Assembly: GCF_003788585.1 (NCBI RefSeq)
Contig: NZ_AYKG01000004.1
Coordinates: 1-64,000, forward strand
Direction: 5' to 3'
From: Salinisphaera japonica YTM-1
Lineage (GTDB): Bacteria; Pseudomonadota; Gammaproteobacteria; Nevskiales; Salinisphaeraceae
Length of the DNA stretch: 64,000 nucleotides
The translations under genes and the position numbers were made by a program. The notes under the pieces were generated by a model that made no database searches, was not told the origin of the DNA, and worked only from the letters and a program-made list of their open reading frames with translations. Positions 9,703-19,181 of this stretch are shown here, one piece after another. How positions within the stretch are numbered: the stretch's first letter is position 1; every line of letters starts with the position of its first letter.

Positions 9703-10106
9703 TGCCCGCTGTCGTTGATTGGGAGGCGCTTATCACCGCGGCCTGGCGGGTGCGGGCCAATGCCCATGCGCCGTATTCACGCTTTGCCGTGGGGGCAGCA
9801 CTTCAGAGCCTCGACGGGACGATCCATGCCGGCTGCAACGTCGAGAACATCGCTTTTCCCAGCGGCCAGTGTGCCGAGGCCAGCGCGATCGGCAACATGG
9901 TCAGCACGGCCGGGGCGATATCGATCGTGGCCGTGGTTGTGGCTACCGAGGCCCTGACGTTCACCTGGCCCTGCGGACAGTGTCGTCAGAAACTGGTCGA
10001 GCTGGCAGCCCCTGATTGTAGGGTGATGTCGGTCACGGCCGATGCCCGCTCGGCGCCGCGCGGGCTGGCTGTTCTGTTGCCCGGCGCATTGACGAGCCTG
10101 ACATGA
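9702..10106 (+). CDS. cdd: Cytidine deaminase
   Basis: A 134-residue homotetramer-type deaminase converting cytidine and deoxycytidine to uridine and deoxyuridine. Zinc ligands are Cys57, Cys91 and Cys94 and the proton shuttle is Glu59, in QCAEASA and WPCGQCRQ. The substrate-binding CNVENIAFPSG motif is present. The start overlaps the permease stop (TGATG), and its end overlaps deoB by four bases (ATGA), so translation is coupled along the operon. Confidence 0.95.
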   Translation: MPAVVDWEALITAAWRVRANAHAPYSRFAVGAALQSLDGTIHAGCNVENIAFPSGQCAEASAIGNMVSTAGAISIVAVVVATEALTFTWPCGQCRQKLVELAAPDCRVMSVTADARSAPRGLAVLLPGALTSLT

Positions 10107-11314
10107 GTGCCGGGCGGTGTATTGTTCTGGTCATGGATTCGCTAGGCATCGGTGCGGCCCCTGACGCGGCGGGCTACGGCGATGACGGGGCCGATACGTT
10201 GGGGCATATCGTGGCCGAAACGCGGGATCTTCGTTTGCCGGTTCTGGCCGGTCTGGGCCTGGCCCGCGCAGCCGAGGCCGCCCGCGGCCAGCCGTTGGCC
10301 CACGACATCGGCGATGTAAACGACAACGCAGCCTGGGCCCATGCGTTGCCTGTCGGCCGGCCCAAGGGCAGCACCGGCGGTCACTGGGAGATCGCCGGCC
10401 TGCCGGTGCACGAAGACTGGGGCTATTTCGGCCGCGATTCGGCTGATCCGTACCCGGCGGGCCTGCTCGAGGCACTGGCCGGGCAGGCCGGCATCGACGG
10501 TGTCATTACTGTCGGGCGCGCCTCGGGCACGGCGGTAATCGCCGAGCACGGCGAGGCCCATGTCCAGAGCGGGCGCCCCATCGTTTATACCTCGGCCGAC
10601 AGCGTGCTTCAGATCGCCGCCCACGAGCGTGTCTTCGGTCTGGCACGGCTTTATGCGGTCTGCGAGGCCGCGCGGACCTTGTGTGATGCCTATCGTATCG
10701 CTCGCGTCATCGCCCGGCCCTTCGTGGGCGAGGGGGCGGGGGATTTCAGGCGCACCGATAACCGGCGTGATTTCGCCATGCCGCCAAGCGCGGCCACGCT
10801 GCTCGACCGGTTACAGGCACACGGCGTGCCGGTGATCACCTTCGGCAAGATCGGTGATCTGTTCGCGCATCGCGGTATCGACACACAGCATCCGGCCACC
10901 GGCCAGGAACAGGTCTTTGATGCGCTGGCGGACACGCTGGCCAATCGCCCCGAGCCGGGTTTTCTGTTCGCCAATTTCTGTGATTTCGACTCCAAGTACG
11001 GCCATCGTCGTGACGTGGCGGGCTACGCGGGCGAGCTTGTGGCTTTCGATGCCCGGCTGGGGCGTTTTCTGGCCGAGCTTTCACCGAATGACCGGTTGAT
11101 CATCACCGCCGATCACGGCAATGACCCGACCGCACCCGGCAGTGACCACACCCGTGAATGCGTGCCGGTGCTCTTGCACGGCGCCGGCGTGTCGCCCGGC
11201 AATCACGGGCGACGAGACGGCTTTGCCGACGTTGGGGCCACGGTCGCGGCATTTTTCGATCTGCCGGCGACGGGCCTGACCGGCCGGCCCATCACCTACG
11301 AGACAGATTCATGA
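10103..11314 (+). CDS. deoB: Phosphopentomutase
   Basis: A 403-residue metalloenzyme of the alkaline phosphatase superfamily that interconverts (deoxy)ribose 1-phosphate and 5-phosphate. The N-terminal metal-binding segment VLVMDSLGIGAAPDA, the GRPKGSTGGHWEIAG substrate loop and the C-terminal ITADHGNDPTAPGSDHTRE metal site are all intact. It links phosphorolysis (udp) to aldol cleavage (deoC). It overlaps cdd and udp by four bases each. Confidence 0.97.
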   Translation: MSAGRCIVLVMDSLGIGAAPDAAGYGDDGADTLGHIVAETRDLRLPVLAGLGLARAAEAARGQPLAHDIGDVNDNAAWAHALPVGRPKGSTGGHWEIAGLPVHEDWGYFGRDSADPYPAGLLEALAGQAGIDGVITVGRASGTAVIAEHGEAHVQSGRPIVYTSADSVLQIAAHERVFGLARLYAVCEAARTLCDAYRIARVIARPFVGEGAGDFRRTDNRRDFAMPPSAATLLDRLQAHGVPVITFGKIGDLFAHRGIDTQHPATGQEQVFDALADTLANRPEPGFLFANFCDFDSKYGHRRDVAGYAGELVAFDARLGRFLAELSPNDRLIITADHGNDPTAPGSDHTRECVPVLLHGAGVSPGNHGRRDGFADVGATVAAFFDLPATGLTGRPITYETDS

Positions 11315-12075
11315 GCCAGGCACGGCAATATCATATCGGCCTGTCGGCCGCCGATATCGGCGGGGCGCTCGACGTGCTGTTACCCGGCGATCCGGGCCGC
11401 GTGGCGGATCTGGCGCGGGCACTGGACGACCAGGCGTACGCGCTGGGCCAGAACCGGGAATATTGTTCCTGGCTGGCTCATGTCGACGGGCGCCCGGTGC
11501 TGGTGTGCTCGTCGGGGCTCGGCGCGCCCTCGACCGCGGTTGCCGTGGAGGAGCTGGCCAATATCGGCATCAAGCGTTTCATCCGCGTCGGCACCACGGG
11601 CGCGATCCAGCCCTATATCGATTTCGCCGATATCGTGATCAGCAAGGCCGCGGTGCGCCTTGAGGGCACCTCCCGCCACTATGCGCCGCTGGCCTATCCG
11701 GCGGTGGCCTCGTTTTCGCTGACCCAACGGCTGGTCGCCGCCGCCGAGCGCCTGGGCGTGCCGCATCATGTGGGCATCACGGCCTCGTCGGATACGTTCT
11801 GGCCGGGCCAGGAGCGCTACGACAGCCACTCCGGCTACGTGCGCCGCGCGTTTCAGGGCTCGTTGGCCGAGTGGCGCGCCCTGGGCGTGGCCAATTTTGA
11901 AATGGAGGCGGCCGCGCTATTCACGGTTTGTGCAACGTTCGGCCTGGACGCGGCCTGTATCTGCGGGGTGATCGCCCGGCGCGTTGACGCCGAGGCCGTG
12001 AACCACGCGGCTTACCCGCTGGCGGCCGAGCGTTGGCAGTCGATTCTGCTTGAGGCCTTGCGCGAGCCGGTCTGA
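11311..12075 (+). CDS. udp: Uridine phosphorylase
   Basis: A 254-residue NP-I family nucleoside phosphorylase. LLPGDPGRV is the phosphate-binding loop, SSGLGAPSTAVAVEEL and RVGTTGAIQ follow, and NFEMEAAALFTV is the sugar and base site with its Glu-Met-Glu triad. The start at 11311 overlaps the deoB stop (ATGA). It yields uracil plus (deoxy)ribose 1-phosphate for DeoB, completing the route cytidine, uridine, pentose phosphate. Confidence 0.94.
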   Translation: MSQARQYHIGLSAADIGGALDVLLPGDPGRVADLARALDDQAYALGQNREYCSWLAHVDGRPVLVCSSGLGAPSTAVAVEELANIGIKRFIRVGTTGAIQPYIDFADIVISKAAVRLEGTSRHYAPLAYPAVASFSLTQRLVAAAERLGVPHHVGITASSDTFWPGQERYDSHSGYVRRAFQGSLAEWRALGVANFEMEAAALFTVCATFGLDAACICGVIARRVDAEAVNHAAYPLAAERWQSILLEALREPV

Positions 12076-12176
12076 TGGCGGGCGGGCGCCGGCCATAAAA
12101 AGCCCTGCGCAAGTATGGCAAGATACCGGCCATATATGCCCCGCCGGGTATTGGTTTTGCCGATAAAGGATGTTTT

Positions 12177-13124
12177 ATGTCCGCTCTGATTTGCGGTTCG
12201 ATCGCTTTCGACACGATCATGGTCTACTCGGGCCAGTTCAAGAACGAGATCCTGCCGGATCAGGTTCACATGCTGAACGTGTCGTTTCTCGTGCCGGATA
12301 TGCGTCGTGAGTTCGGCGGCTGTGCCGGTAATATCGCGTATTCGCTGGCACTGCTCGGTGGCCAGGGACAGGCCATGGCCACCGTAGGCAAGGATTTCGA
12401 CGACTACGGCGACTGGATGGCCGAGCACGGCATCAGCCGCGATTACATCAAGGTCATCGACGACGCCTATACCGCCCAGGCTTATATCACGACCGATCTG
12501 GATGATAATCAGATCACGGCCTTTCATCCGGGGGCCATGAACCATGCCCACGAGCAGAGCGTGCCGGCCGATACCGGCATCACGCTGGGTGTGGTCTCGC
12601 CGGACGGCAAGGACGGCATGGTGGCCCATGCCCAACAGTTTGCCGATGCCGGCATCGATTTCATGTTCGACCCGGGCCAGGGCCTGCCGATGTTCAACGG
12701 CGACGAGCTCAAGACCATCATCGGGCAGGCGTCTTATCTGGCCTTGAACGACTACGAGTCACAGCTCGTGCGTGACCGCACGGGCATGAGCGAGGCCGAC
12801 ATCGCCGCACAGCTCAAGGCGTTGATCATCACCAAGGGGGGCAACGGCTCGATCATCTACGCCGATGGCCAGACCCACAAGATTCCGGCCGGCAGCCCGG
12901 CGGCACTGGCTGATCCGACCGGCTGTGGCGATGCGTTTCGCGCCGGGCTGATCTACGGCATGCAGCAGGGCTGTGACTGGCCGACGATCGGGCGGATCGC
13001 CTCGCTGATGGGCACGATCAAGATCGAGCGCCCGGGCACGCAGAACCACTCGTTCACGCTGGATGGCTTCAAGGCCCGCCTGGCCGACGAGTTCGGCGCC
13101 GAATACGCCGAAGCGCTCGGCTGA
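12177..13124 (+). CDS. PfkB-family sugar/nucleoside kinase, adenosine kinase-like
   Basis: A 315-residue ribokinase-family protein. The N-terminal GGCAGNIAYSLALLGG segment and the C-terminal DPTGCGDAFRAGLIYG signature (catalytic base Asp252) define the PfkB family, and the overall form resembles bacterial adenosine kinases. It would phosphorylate adenosine with ATP, a fitting neighbour for a nucleoside operon that has no purine nucleoside phosphorylase. A 101-bp gap separates it from udp, so it may have its own promoter. Substrate is inferred. Confidence 0.82.
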   Translation: MSALICGSIAFDTIMVYSGQFKNEILPDQVHMLNVSFLVPDMRREFGGCAGNIAYSLALLGGQGQAMATVGKDFDDYGDWMAEHGISRDYIKVIDDAYTAQAYITTDLDDNQITAFHPGAMNHAHEQSVPADTGITLGVVSPDGKDGMVAHAQQFADAGIDFMFDPGQGLPMFNGDELKTIIGQASYLALNDYESQLVRDRTGMSEADIAAQLKALIITKGGNGSIIYADGQTHKIPAGSPAALADPTGCGDAFRAGLIYGMQQGCDWPTIGRIASLMGTIKIERPGTQNHSFTLDGFKARLADEFGAEYAEALG

Positions 13125-13182
13125 TGAGACGTTGCGGCCGGGGCCGTCCGGGGCCAGTGCGAGGCCGGCCCGCGTGATCGTC

Positions 13183-13713
13183 ATGCCGCGCCGACTCGTC
13201 ACCGATCGGCTGACGCTGCGCCCCCCGACGCGCGACGATGCCTCGTCGATCTGGGCCTACGCCAGCGACCCTGTGGCTACCCGCTATATGGTGTGGCCGA
13301 CGCACGTCGATCGTGACGATGTTGACGATCATCTGGACGATGTCGCCGACGGCTGGGCCGCCGGCGATGACTTCGCTTATGTGATCGCCCTGAGTGATCC
13401 AGGCGACGTCGTGGGCATGGTATCGGCCCAGTTCAGCGACGACGGGGTCGAGATCGGTTTCATCGTCGCGCGGGCCCATCAGCGCCGCGGTATCGCCACC
13501 GAGGCGGCCACGGCCGTGATGCAGGCGGTGCAGTCACTGGACGATGTCTATCGTATCTGGGCCAGTTCTGACGCCGATAACCCGGCCTCGGCAGGCGTTT
13601 TGCGGGGCCTGGACATGCAGTTTGAAGGCTGTCTGCGACGGCGCTCGGCACGGCCCAACCGAGCGGATGTTATCGGCCCGCAAGATGATCATATCTATGC
13701 TTGGGTGCGCTGA
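13183..13713 (+). CDS. GNAT-family N-acetyltransferase (RimJ/RimL type)
   Basis: A 176-residue acetyltransferase with the RimJ/RimL-like opening LVTDRLTLRPPTRDDA and the acetyl-CoA loop ARAHQRRGIATEA. Starts at 13183 (ATG) or 13174 (GTG) both fit; the longer open frame upstream overlaps the kinase gene. The target (protein N-terminus, amino acid or antibiotic) is unknown. Confidence 0.82.
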   Translation: MPRRLVTDRLTLRPPTRDDASSIWAYASDPVATRYMVWPTHVDRDDVDDHLDDVADGWAAGDDFAYVIALSDPGDVVGMVSAQFSDDGVEIGFIVARAHQRRGIATEAATAVMQAVQSLDDVYRIWASSDADNPASAGVLRGLDMQFEGCLRRRSARPNRADVIGPQDDHIYAWVR

Positions 13714-13761
13714 TTCTTCGATCGGCGCGGCCTGTTATTCCATACCGTAGCGATACTGCCC

Positions 13762-14577
13762 ATGTTCGTACGCCCTGATATCGACCCGGTCGCGTTTTCG
13801 ATCGGCCCCATTGCCGTGCACTGGTACGGCCTGATGTATCTGTTGTCGTTCCTGGTTGGCTGGGGGCTTGCGGTCTGGCGCACGCGTCTGCCCCATATCC
13901 GCTGGAACAGCGAAGAGGTCGGCGATCTGCTGTTCTATGTCGTGCTCGGCGTGGTGCTGGGCGGGCGTCTGGGCTATGTGCTGCTCTATCAGCCGGGCTT
14001 TTTCCTCGGCCATCCACTGCAGATATTCGCGGTCTGGGACGGCGGTATGTCGTTTCATGGCGGCATGATCGGGGTGTTCATCGCCTCGGCGATCTTCGGT
14101 GCCAAGACTCGCCGGACGTTTTTTCAGATCACCGACTTCATCGCCCCGATCGTGCCCGTGGGCCTGTTTTTCGGGCGGATCGCCAACTTCATCAACGGCG
14201 AGCTGGTCGGCCGGGTCGCCGAAGTGCCCTGGGCGATGGTCTATCCCGACGTCGGCCCGCAGCCGCGTCATCCCTCGGAGCTGTACGAGGCCAGTCTTGA
14301 AGGGCTGGCGTTGTTCGTCATCCTGTGGCTGTATTCGTCGCGGCCACGGCCACGCGCGGCTGTCTCGGGGCTGTTTCTTCTTGGCTACGGCACGTTTCGT
14401 CTGTTCTGTGAATTCTTCCGCCAGCCGGATGCTTTTGCCGGGTTCATCGCCTTTGGCTGGGTCACGCTCGGCATGGCCTACTCGGCGCCGATGATCATCG
14501 CCGGCATCATCATGCTGATCTGGGCCTATACGCGCACCGATCCGAATAAGACAGACACCCGTCAGGACGCGACGTGA
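13762..14577 (+). CDS. lgt: Prolipoprotein diacylglyceryl transferase
   Basis: A 271-residue inner membrane enzyme that attaches diacylglycerol from phosphatidylglycerol to the lipobox cysteine of prolipoproteins. Seven hydrophobic segments, [10 protein letters not shown] and the Lgt signature [14 protein letters not shown] are present. It overlaps thyA (TGATG), as the lgt-thyA pair does in many gammaproteobacteria. Confidence 0.97.
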   Translation: MFVRPDIDPVAFSIGPIAVHWYGLMYLLSFLVGWGLAVWRTRLPHIRWNSEEVGDLLFYVVLGVVLGGRLGYVLLYQPGFFLGHPLQIFAVWDGGMSFHGGMIGVFIASAIFGAKTRRTFFQITDFIAPIVPVGLFFGRIANFINGELVGRVAEVPWAMVYPDVGPQPRHPSELYEASLEGLALFVILWLYSSRPRPRAAVSGLFLLGYGTFRLFCEFFRQPDAFAGFIAFGWVTLGMAYSAPMIIAGIIMLIWAYTRTDPNKTDTRQDAT

Positions 14578-15383
14578 TGCAGGCACTGGAACAGCCGTAC
14601 CTGGATTTGATGGCCGAGATTCGCGATCACGGCGTGACCAAGGCTGATCGCACCGGGGTGGGCACGCGCTCGGTCTTTGGCCGCCAGATGCGTTTTGATC
14701 TGAATCGTGGGTTCCCCGTGCTTACGACCAAGAAACTCTATCTGCGAGCCATCATCCACGAGCTGCTGTGGTTCATCGCCGGCGATACCAATATCGGCTA
14801 TCTGCGCGATAACAAGGTGCGCATCTGGGACGAGTGGGCCGATGCCAACGGGGATCTGGGCCCTGTGTACGGCTATCAGTGGCGCTCGTGGCCGGCCCCG
14901 AACGGCCAGGCCATCGATCAGCTGGTCCGTGTGATCGAGGCCATCAAGCACAACCCGGATTCACGCCGGCATCTGGTCACGGCCTGGAACCCGGCCCAGG
15001 TCGATGACATGGCGCTGCCGCCGTGTCATGCCCTGTTTCAATTCTATGTCGCGGAGGGGCGGCTGTCCTGTCAGCTCTATCAGCGCAGCGGTGACGTGTT
15101 TCTCGGGGTGCCGTTCAATATCGCAAGCTATGCGCTGCTCACGCATATGGTCGCCCAGGCGTGCGGGCTCGGCGTGGGCGAGTTCGTGCACACCCTGGGC
15201 GATGCGCATCTGTATCTGAACCATCTGGATCAGGTCGAAACCCAGTTGGCACGCGCGCCAAAGCCGGCACCGCGGCTATGGCTCAATCCCGAGGTGCATG
15301 ACGTGTTCGCCTTCACCTTCGACGACATCACTGTCGAGGATTACCACAGCCACCCGAGCATCAAGGCACCGATCGCGGTATGA
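14577..15383 (+). CDS. thyA: Thymidylate synthase
   Basis: A 268-residue ThyA converting dUMP to dTMP with methylene-tetrahydrofolate. The catalytic Cys150 lies in [23 protein letters not shown], the [16 protein letters not shown] dUMP site and the [15 protein letters not shown] segment are conserved. The start ATG at 14577 overlaps the lgt stop; a GTG three bases earlier is possible. It overlaps folA by four bases, coupling dTMP synthesis to dihydrofolate recycling. Confidence 0.97.
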   Translation: MQALEQPYLDLMAEIRDHGVTKADRTGVGTRSVFGRQMRFDLNRGFPVLTTKKLYLRAIIHELLWFIAGDTNIGYLRDNKVRIWDEWADANGDLGPVYGYQWRSWPAPNGQAIDQLVRVIEAIKHNPDSRRHLVTAWNPAQVDDMALPPCHALFQFYVAEGRLSCQLYQRSGDVFLGVPFNIASYALLTHMVAQACGLGVGEFVHTLGDAHLYLNHLDQVETQLARAPKPAPRLWLNPEVHDVFAFTFDDITVEDYHSHPSIKAPIAV

Positions 15384-15892
15384 CCTCAAAGGATTCCAGG
15401 CCCAGGCTCACACTCATCGCCGCGATGGACGAAAACCGGCTCATCGGCGCCGACGGCGACATGCCCTGGCATATTCCCGGCGATCTGCCGCGCTTCAAGC
15501 GACTGACCACGGGTAAACCCATTCTCATGGGCCGCAAGACGTTCGAGTCCATCGGCCGGGCGTTGCCCAACCGTCACAATATCGTGCTCTCACGTTCCAG
15601 CGCGCTGGATGCTCGGGACGACATCACGCGGGTCGCCTCGGTCGAGGCCGCGCTGGCCGCAGCCGGCGATGCGCCCGAGCTGATGGTGATCGGCGGGGCC
15701 GAGGTCTATCGCCTGGTGTTGGCCGCGGCCGACTGTCTGGATATCACGCATATCCAGGCCGAATACGCCGGAGACACCTGGTTTCCCCCGGTCGACTGGT
15801 CGGCCTGGCGTATCGAGGCCGAACAGTACATCGCCGCCGATGGCCAGACACCGGCCCACCGGTTCGTGACGTGGGTCCGGGCCGCGGTATAG
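15380..15892 (+). CDS. folA: Dihydrofolate reductase
   Basis: A 170-residue DHFR reducing the dihydrofolate made by ThyA. The N-terminal [20 protein letters not shown] carries the Met20-type loop, with the catalytic Asp in [23 protein letters not shown] is the cofactor site and VIGGAEVY closes the nucleotide fold. The four-base overlap with thyA indicates coupled translation. Confidence 0.97.
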   Translation: MTSKDSRPRLTLIAAMDENRLIGADGDMPWHIPGDLPRFKRLTTGKPILMGRKTFESIGRALPNRHNIVLSRSSALDARDDITRVASVEAALAAAGDAPELMVIGGAEVYRLVLAAADCLDITHIQAEYAGDTWFPPVDWSAWRIEAEQYIAADGQTPAHRFVTWVRAAV

Positions 15893-15930
15893 ACTCGAAA
15901 ATCGATCGTTTAAAAAAAGAGGAGACCCCA

Positions 15931-16200
15931 ATGGCCGATCTACAAGCCGACTTCGAACAGGCCCAGAAAGATGTCGAAACCCTGAGCAAGAAGCCGGGTA
16001 ACGATGATCTCCTGGCTCTCTATGCGCATTTCAAACAAGCCAAGGAAGGCGACGTATCCGGCAAGCGCCCAGGCATGACCGATTTCAAGGGCCGCGCCAA
16101 GTACGATGCCTGGGCCAAGCTCAAGGGCACCGACGCCGAGACCGCCAAACAGGGTTATATCGACAAGGTCAACGCGCTGCTTGATGCCGACAAGAAATAA
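15931..16200 (+). CDS. Acyl-CoA-binding protein
   Basis: An 89-residue ACBP, a four-helix cytosolic carrier of medium- and long-chain acyl-CoA. The YAHFKQAKEGDVSGKRPG and AKYDAWAKLKG segments are the family acyl-CoA contacts. An AAAAGAGGAG ribosome binding site precedes the start. ACBP is common in eukaryotes and patchy in bacteria, so its presence suggests a lineage handling much fatty acid; an acyl-CoA ligase lies at 27878-29482. Confidence 0.94.
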   Translation: MADLQADFEQAQKDVETLSKKPGNDDLLALYAHFKQAKEGDVSGKRPGMTDFKGRAKYDAWAKLKGTDAETAKQGYIDKVNALLDADKK

Positions 16201-16242
16201 CGCCTGCATCGAACCCGGTCGGGCCATGCGTAGAGTCACGCT

Positions 16243-16893
16243 ATGACGCAGATTCCCAACTGGCTGATATTCGATCTCGGCGGCGTACTCGTCGACGTCG
16301 CCCCCGGTGACGTGACGCACGCGCGGTTGGCCGCGGCATTCGGCATGGCCGAGGCCCGTCTGGATGAGGCGTTGCTCGCGCCAGACGAGGACGACGGGCT
16401 GTCGCGTATCCAGCGCTTCGAAACGGGCGCGCTGGGCGTCGACGAGCTGCTTGGCGCGTTGAACGAGGCCGCGACGACACGGCTGTCTCGCCAAGATTTC
16501 GTAGTCGCGCTCAACGCCATGCTGCCGGGCTGTTTCGACGATACGGCAGCGCTTGTAGGCCAGCTGTCGGCAGCGGGCATCAATATCGCCTGCTACAGCA
16601 ATACCAACCCGGTGCACTGGAGCCATATCCAGCGGCAATTCGCTTTCTTCGACGACATCATCGAGCCGTTTGCCTCGCACGTGGTCGGCCATCGCAAGCC
16701 CGACCCGGAAGGCTATGCCCGCGTTGCCGCAGCCCTGGGCGCCGATCCCGAGGCATGTCTGCTAATCGATGATCGTCTGGAAAACGTCGAGGGCGCATAC
16801 AGCGCTGGCTGGCAGGCGCATCATTTTCAGGGGGTGGCCGGTCTGCGAGACAGCCTGCGTGAAGCCGGTTTTGTCGTCGAGGCGATCTCTTGA
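16243..16893 (+). CDS. HAD-superfamily hydrolase (haloacid dehalogenase/YihX-like)
   Basis: A 216-residue HAD hydrolase. Motif I reads FDLGGVLVDV (the second nucleophile-site Asp is replaced by Gly, a pattern seen in the YihX/epoxide-hydrolase-like branch), motif II is CYSNTNPVHW, and motifs III and IV are GHRKPDPEGY and CLLIDDRLENVEGA. The substrate is unknown; sugar phosphatases are common in this branch. The stop overlaps the Sir2 start. Confidence 0.85.
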   Translation: MTQIPNWLIFDLGGVLVDVAPGDVTHARLAAAFGMAEARLDEALLAPDEDDGLSRIQRFETGALGVDELLGALNEAATTRLSRQDFVVALNAMLPGCFDDTAALVGQLSAAGINIACYSNTNPVHWSHIQRQFAFFDDIIEPFASHVVGHRKPDPEGYARVAAALGADPEACLLIDDRLENVEGAYSAGWQAHHFQGVAGLRDSLREAGFVVEAIS

Positions 16894-17750
16894 GCACGAC
16901 CGCAGTCGATACCGCGCCCGCGAGCGCACGCAGCGATAACGTCGCCGCGCTGCGCGATTTCATCGACGCGCATCGCCGGCTGTTCGTGCTGAGCGGGGCC
17001 GGCCTGTCCGTGGGCTCGGGCATCCCTGATTATCGGGATCGCCAGGGCGGCTGGAAAGGGGCCACACCCATCCAGCATCAGGCGTTCATCTCGCAGCACG
17101 ATAAACGCCAGCGCTACTGGGCCCGCAGCATGGCCGGCTGGCCGCCGGTGGCCCGGGCACGACCCAACGCCGGCCACGAGGCTTTGGCGGGGCTCGGCCG
17201 ACGCGAGCAGTTGTCGTTGCTGGTGACCCAGAACGTCGACGGGCTGCATCAAGCCGCAGGCAGCCGCGGCGTGGTGGATCTGCACGGGCGCCTGGATCGC
17301 GTGGTGTGTCTGGAGTGTGGCAATCGTATCCATCGTAACGAGGTACAGACCGCGCTGATCCAGGCCAACGCCGGTTGGCTGACCGATGCCGATGCGATCC
17401 GCCCGGACGGCGATATCGAGCTGGGTGACGTCGACTACTCGCGCTTCAACGTGCCCGGCTGCCCGATGTGCGGCGGCGTGTTGAAGCCCGACGTGGTGTT
17501 TTTCGGTGGCTCGGTGCCCAAGGCCCGGGTCGAACGCGCCTGGGCCGGGCTGCGCGCCTCGGACGCGGTACTGGTGGCCGGCTCGTCGCTGATGGTGTGG
17601 TCGGGCTTTCGATTCGTGCGCGAGGCCGCGCGCACGGGGCTGCCGGTCATGGCCATCAATTACGGCAAAACCCGGGCCGACGATCTGCTCACCCACAAGA
17701 TTGATGACGACTGCGTCGAGGTTCTCGAGGCCGCACTCGGCCACGGTTAG
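16890..17750 (+). CDS. NAD-dependent protein deacylase, Sir2 family
   Basis: A 286-residue sirtuin that removes acyl groups from lysines using NAD+. The NAD site GAGLSVGSGIPDYRD, the TQNVDGLHQAAG segment, the catalytic His in DLHGRLDRV, and two zinc-binding pairs (CLECGN and CPMCGG) are all present. The start is TTG at 16890, overlapping the HAD stop. It is longer than CobB because of an insert between the zinc pairs. Targets are unknown. Confidence 0.93.
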   Translation: MSTTAVDTAPASARSDNVAALRDFIDAHRRLFVLSGAGLSVGSGIPDYRDRQGGWKGATPIQHQAFISQHDKRQRYWARSMAGWPPVARARPNAGHEALAGLGRREQLSLLVTQNVDGLHQAAGSRGVVDLHGRLDRVVCLECGNRIHRNEVQTALIQANAGWLTDADAIRPDGDIELGDVDYSRFNVPGCPMCGGVLKPDVVFFGGSVPKARVERAWAGLRASDAVLVAGSSLMVWSGFRFVREAARTGLPVMAINYGKTRADDLLTHKIDDDCVEVLEAALGHG

Positions 17751-17894
17751 CCAGAGTTCGCGTGCCCACGGCGCTCGCGACAGCGCATGGGCGGCTGCGG
17801 GCAAGCCTGAAGCAGCCATTCGACAACAGACACACATAAGTGCAGCATGCGGGTGTGCTATCGTCGATATATCACATCGTCTGATGGAATCGAC

Positions 17895-19121
17895 ATGGCA
17901 GAAAAAAATCCGGAAAAAGGGTATATCGCGTTGCTGGGCTGGGCGATGGGCGCCATCGAAGCCGCCGAACGATTTGATCGGCGCTATGTCGTCGTCGCCC
18001 CGGAATGGGCCGAAGATTACTGTAAAGAGCACGATATTCCTTTCGTGCCCTGGAACTTCGAGCGTCTGAACGACCGCTCGCTGGAAATCGCCGAAAAGCT
18101 CAAGGAAATGGGCGTCGACGCGGCGGTGCCGCTGTTCGAGGAAGTCGTCGAATGGGCCGGGGCGATCAACTCCGTGCTGATGGATAACCCGCGTCTGCAC
18201 GGTCAGGCCGTGTTGTTCCGCGACAAGGCGCTGATGAAGCGTCGTGCCCAGCTGGGCGGTATTCGTGTCGGTATTTTCGAGGAAGCCCACGAGCGCGACG
18301 ATGTCTATCGTTTCTTCAAGCGCGTGAACCAGACGCTGCTCAAGCTGGACGGCGATACCGAAGACCCGATCCATCTCAAGGCCTTCGACAAGGCCGGCTG
18401 TCTGGGTCATCGCATGATCAAGTCGGCCGAAGAGATCGAGCAGATTCCGGATGCCGAATACCCGCTGTTGATGGAAAGCCATCTCGACGGCTGGGAGTTT
18501 GCGGTTGAGGCCTGGGTCTGGAACGGCAAGATCCAGTTCCTGAATATCTCCGAGTACGTCACGCTGGGCTATTCGGTGTTCGTGCCGGCCACGCCGGAGC
18601 TGGAATCCTGGCGTAACCTGATCACGCAGCAGATCGAGCTGCTGATCAAGACCTTTGATATCAAGTTCGGTCAGATCCATCCGGAATACTTCGTGACCTC
18701 GGACGGCACGATGTACTTCGGCGAAGTGGCCTATCGCCCGCCGGGCTTCAAGGCCTTCGAGTTGATCGAGCGTGCCTACGGCTTCAGCGCCTACCAAGCC
18801 TCGATGCTGGTCTTCGACCCGAACACCACGCAGGAAGAGGTCGATGCCTTCTTCCCGGAAGAAGTCACCGGCGCCAAGGGCTATGCCGGCTGCTTCGGCG
18901 TCTACCCGCGCAAGCGCGTGGTCTCCAAGTTGGAGATTCCACAGGAAGTCAGCGAGCACGAATACTTCGACTTCCACGAACTGAACGCCCCGCTGCAGGA
19001 AACCGTAACCAAGCGCAACGCCTTCGGCACCCATTGGGGTCTGGTGTTCTTCTTCGGCGACAGCCCGCACAAGCTGCGTGATCTGCTCAAGCATCAGGAA
19101 GAGCTGGACTATTACGTCTAG
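17895..19121 (+). CDS. ATP-grasp domain protein of unknown substrate
   Basis: A 408-residue protein with an ATP-grasp layout: an N-terminal Rossmann-like part (GYIALLGWAMGAIEAAERF), a central lysine-containing lid region (LLMESHLDGWEFAVEAWVW) and a C-terminal metal-binding region (YFGEVAYRPPGFKAFEL). It should ligate a carboxylate to an amine or thiol through an acyl phosphate. The start at 17895 is chosen because upstream codons carry no conserved pattern. It stands alone before a strong terminator, so context gives no substrate hint. Confidence 0.7.
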   Translation: MAEKNPEKGYIALLGWAMGAIEAAERFDRRYVVVAPEWAEDYCKEHDIPFVPWNFERLNDRSLEIAEKLKEMGVDAAVPLFEEVVEWAGAINSVLMDNPRLHGQAVLFRDKALMKRRAQLGGIRVGIFEEAHERDDVYRFFKRVNQTLLKLDGDTEDPIHLKAFDKAGCLGHRMIKSAEEIEQIPDAEYPLLMESHLDGWEFAVEAWVWNGKIQFLNISEYVTLGYSVFVPATPELESWRNLITQQIELLIKTFDIKFGQIHPEYFVTSDGTMYFGEVAYRPPGFKAFELIERAYGFSAYQASMLVFDPNTTQEEVDAFFPEEVTGAKGYAGCFGVYPRKRVVSKLEIPQEVSEHEYFDFHELNAPLQETVTKRNAFGTHWGLVFFFGDSPHKLRDLLKHQEELDYYV

Positions 19122-19146
19122 CCTGCTGCCCGCTTAGCCAGTAAAG

Positions 19147-19176
19147 AAAAAAGCCTCCGTTCGCGGAGGCTTTTTT
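19147..19176 (+). terminator. Bidirectional intrinsic terminator
   Basis: AAAAAAGCCTCCG, a TTCG loop, then CGGAGGCTTTTTT: a perfect stem with A and T runs on both sides. It ends the ATP-grasp gene and can work on both strands. Confidence 0.92.
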
Positions 19177-19181
19177 GGTTC

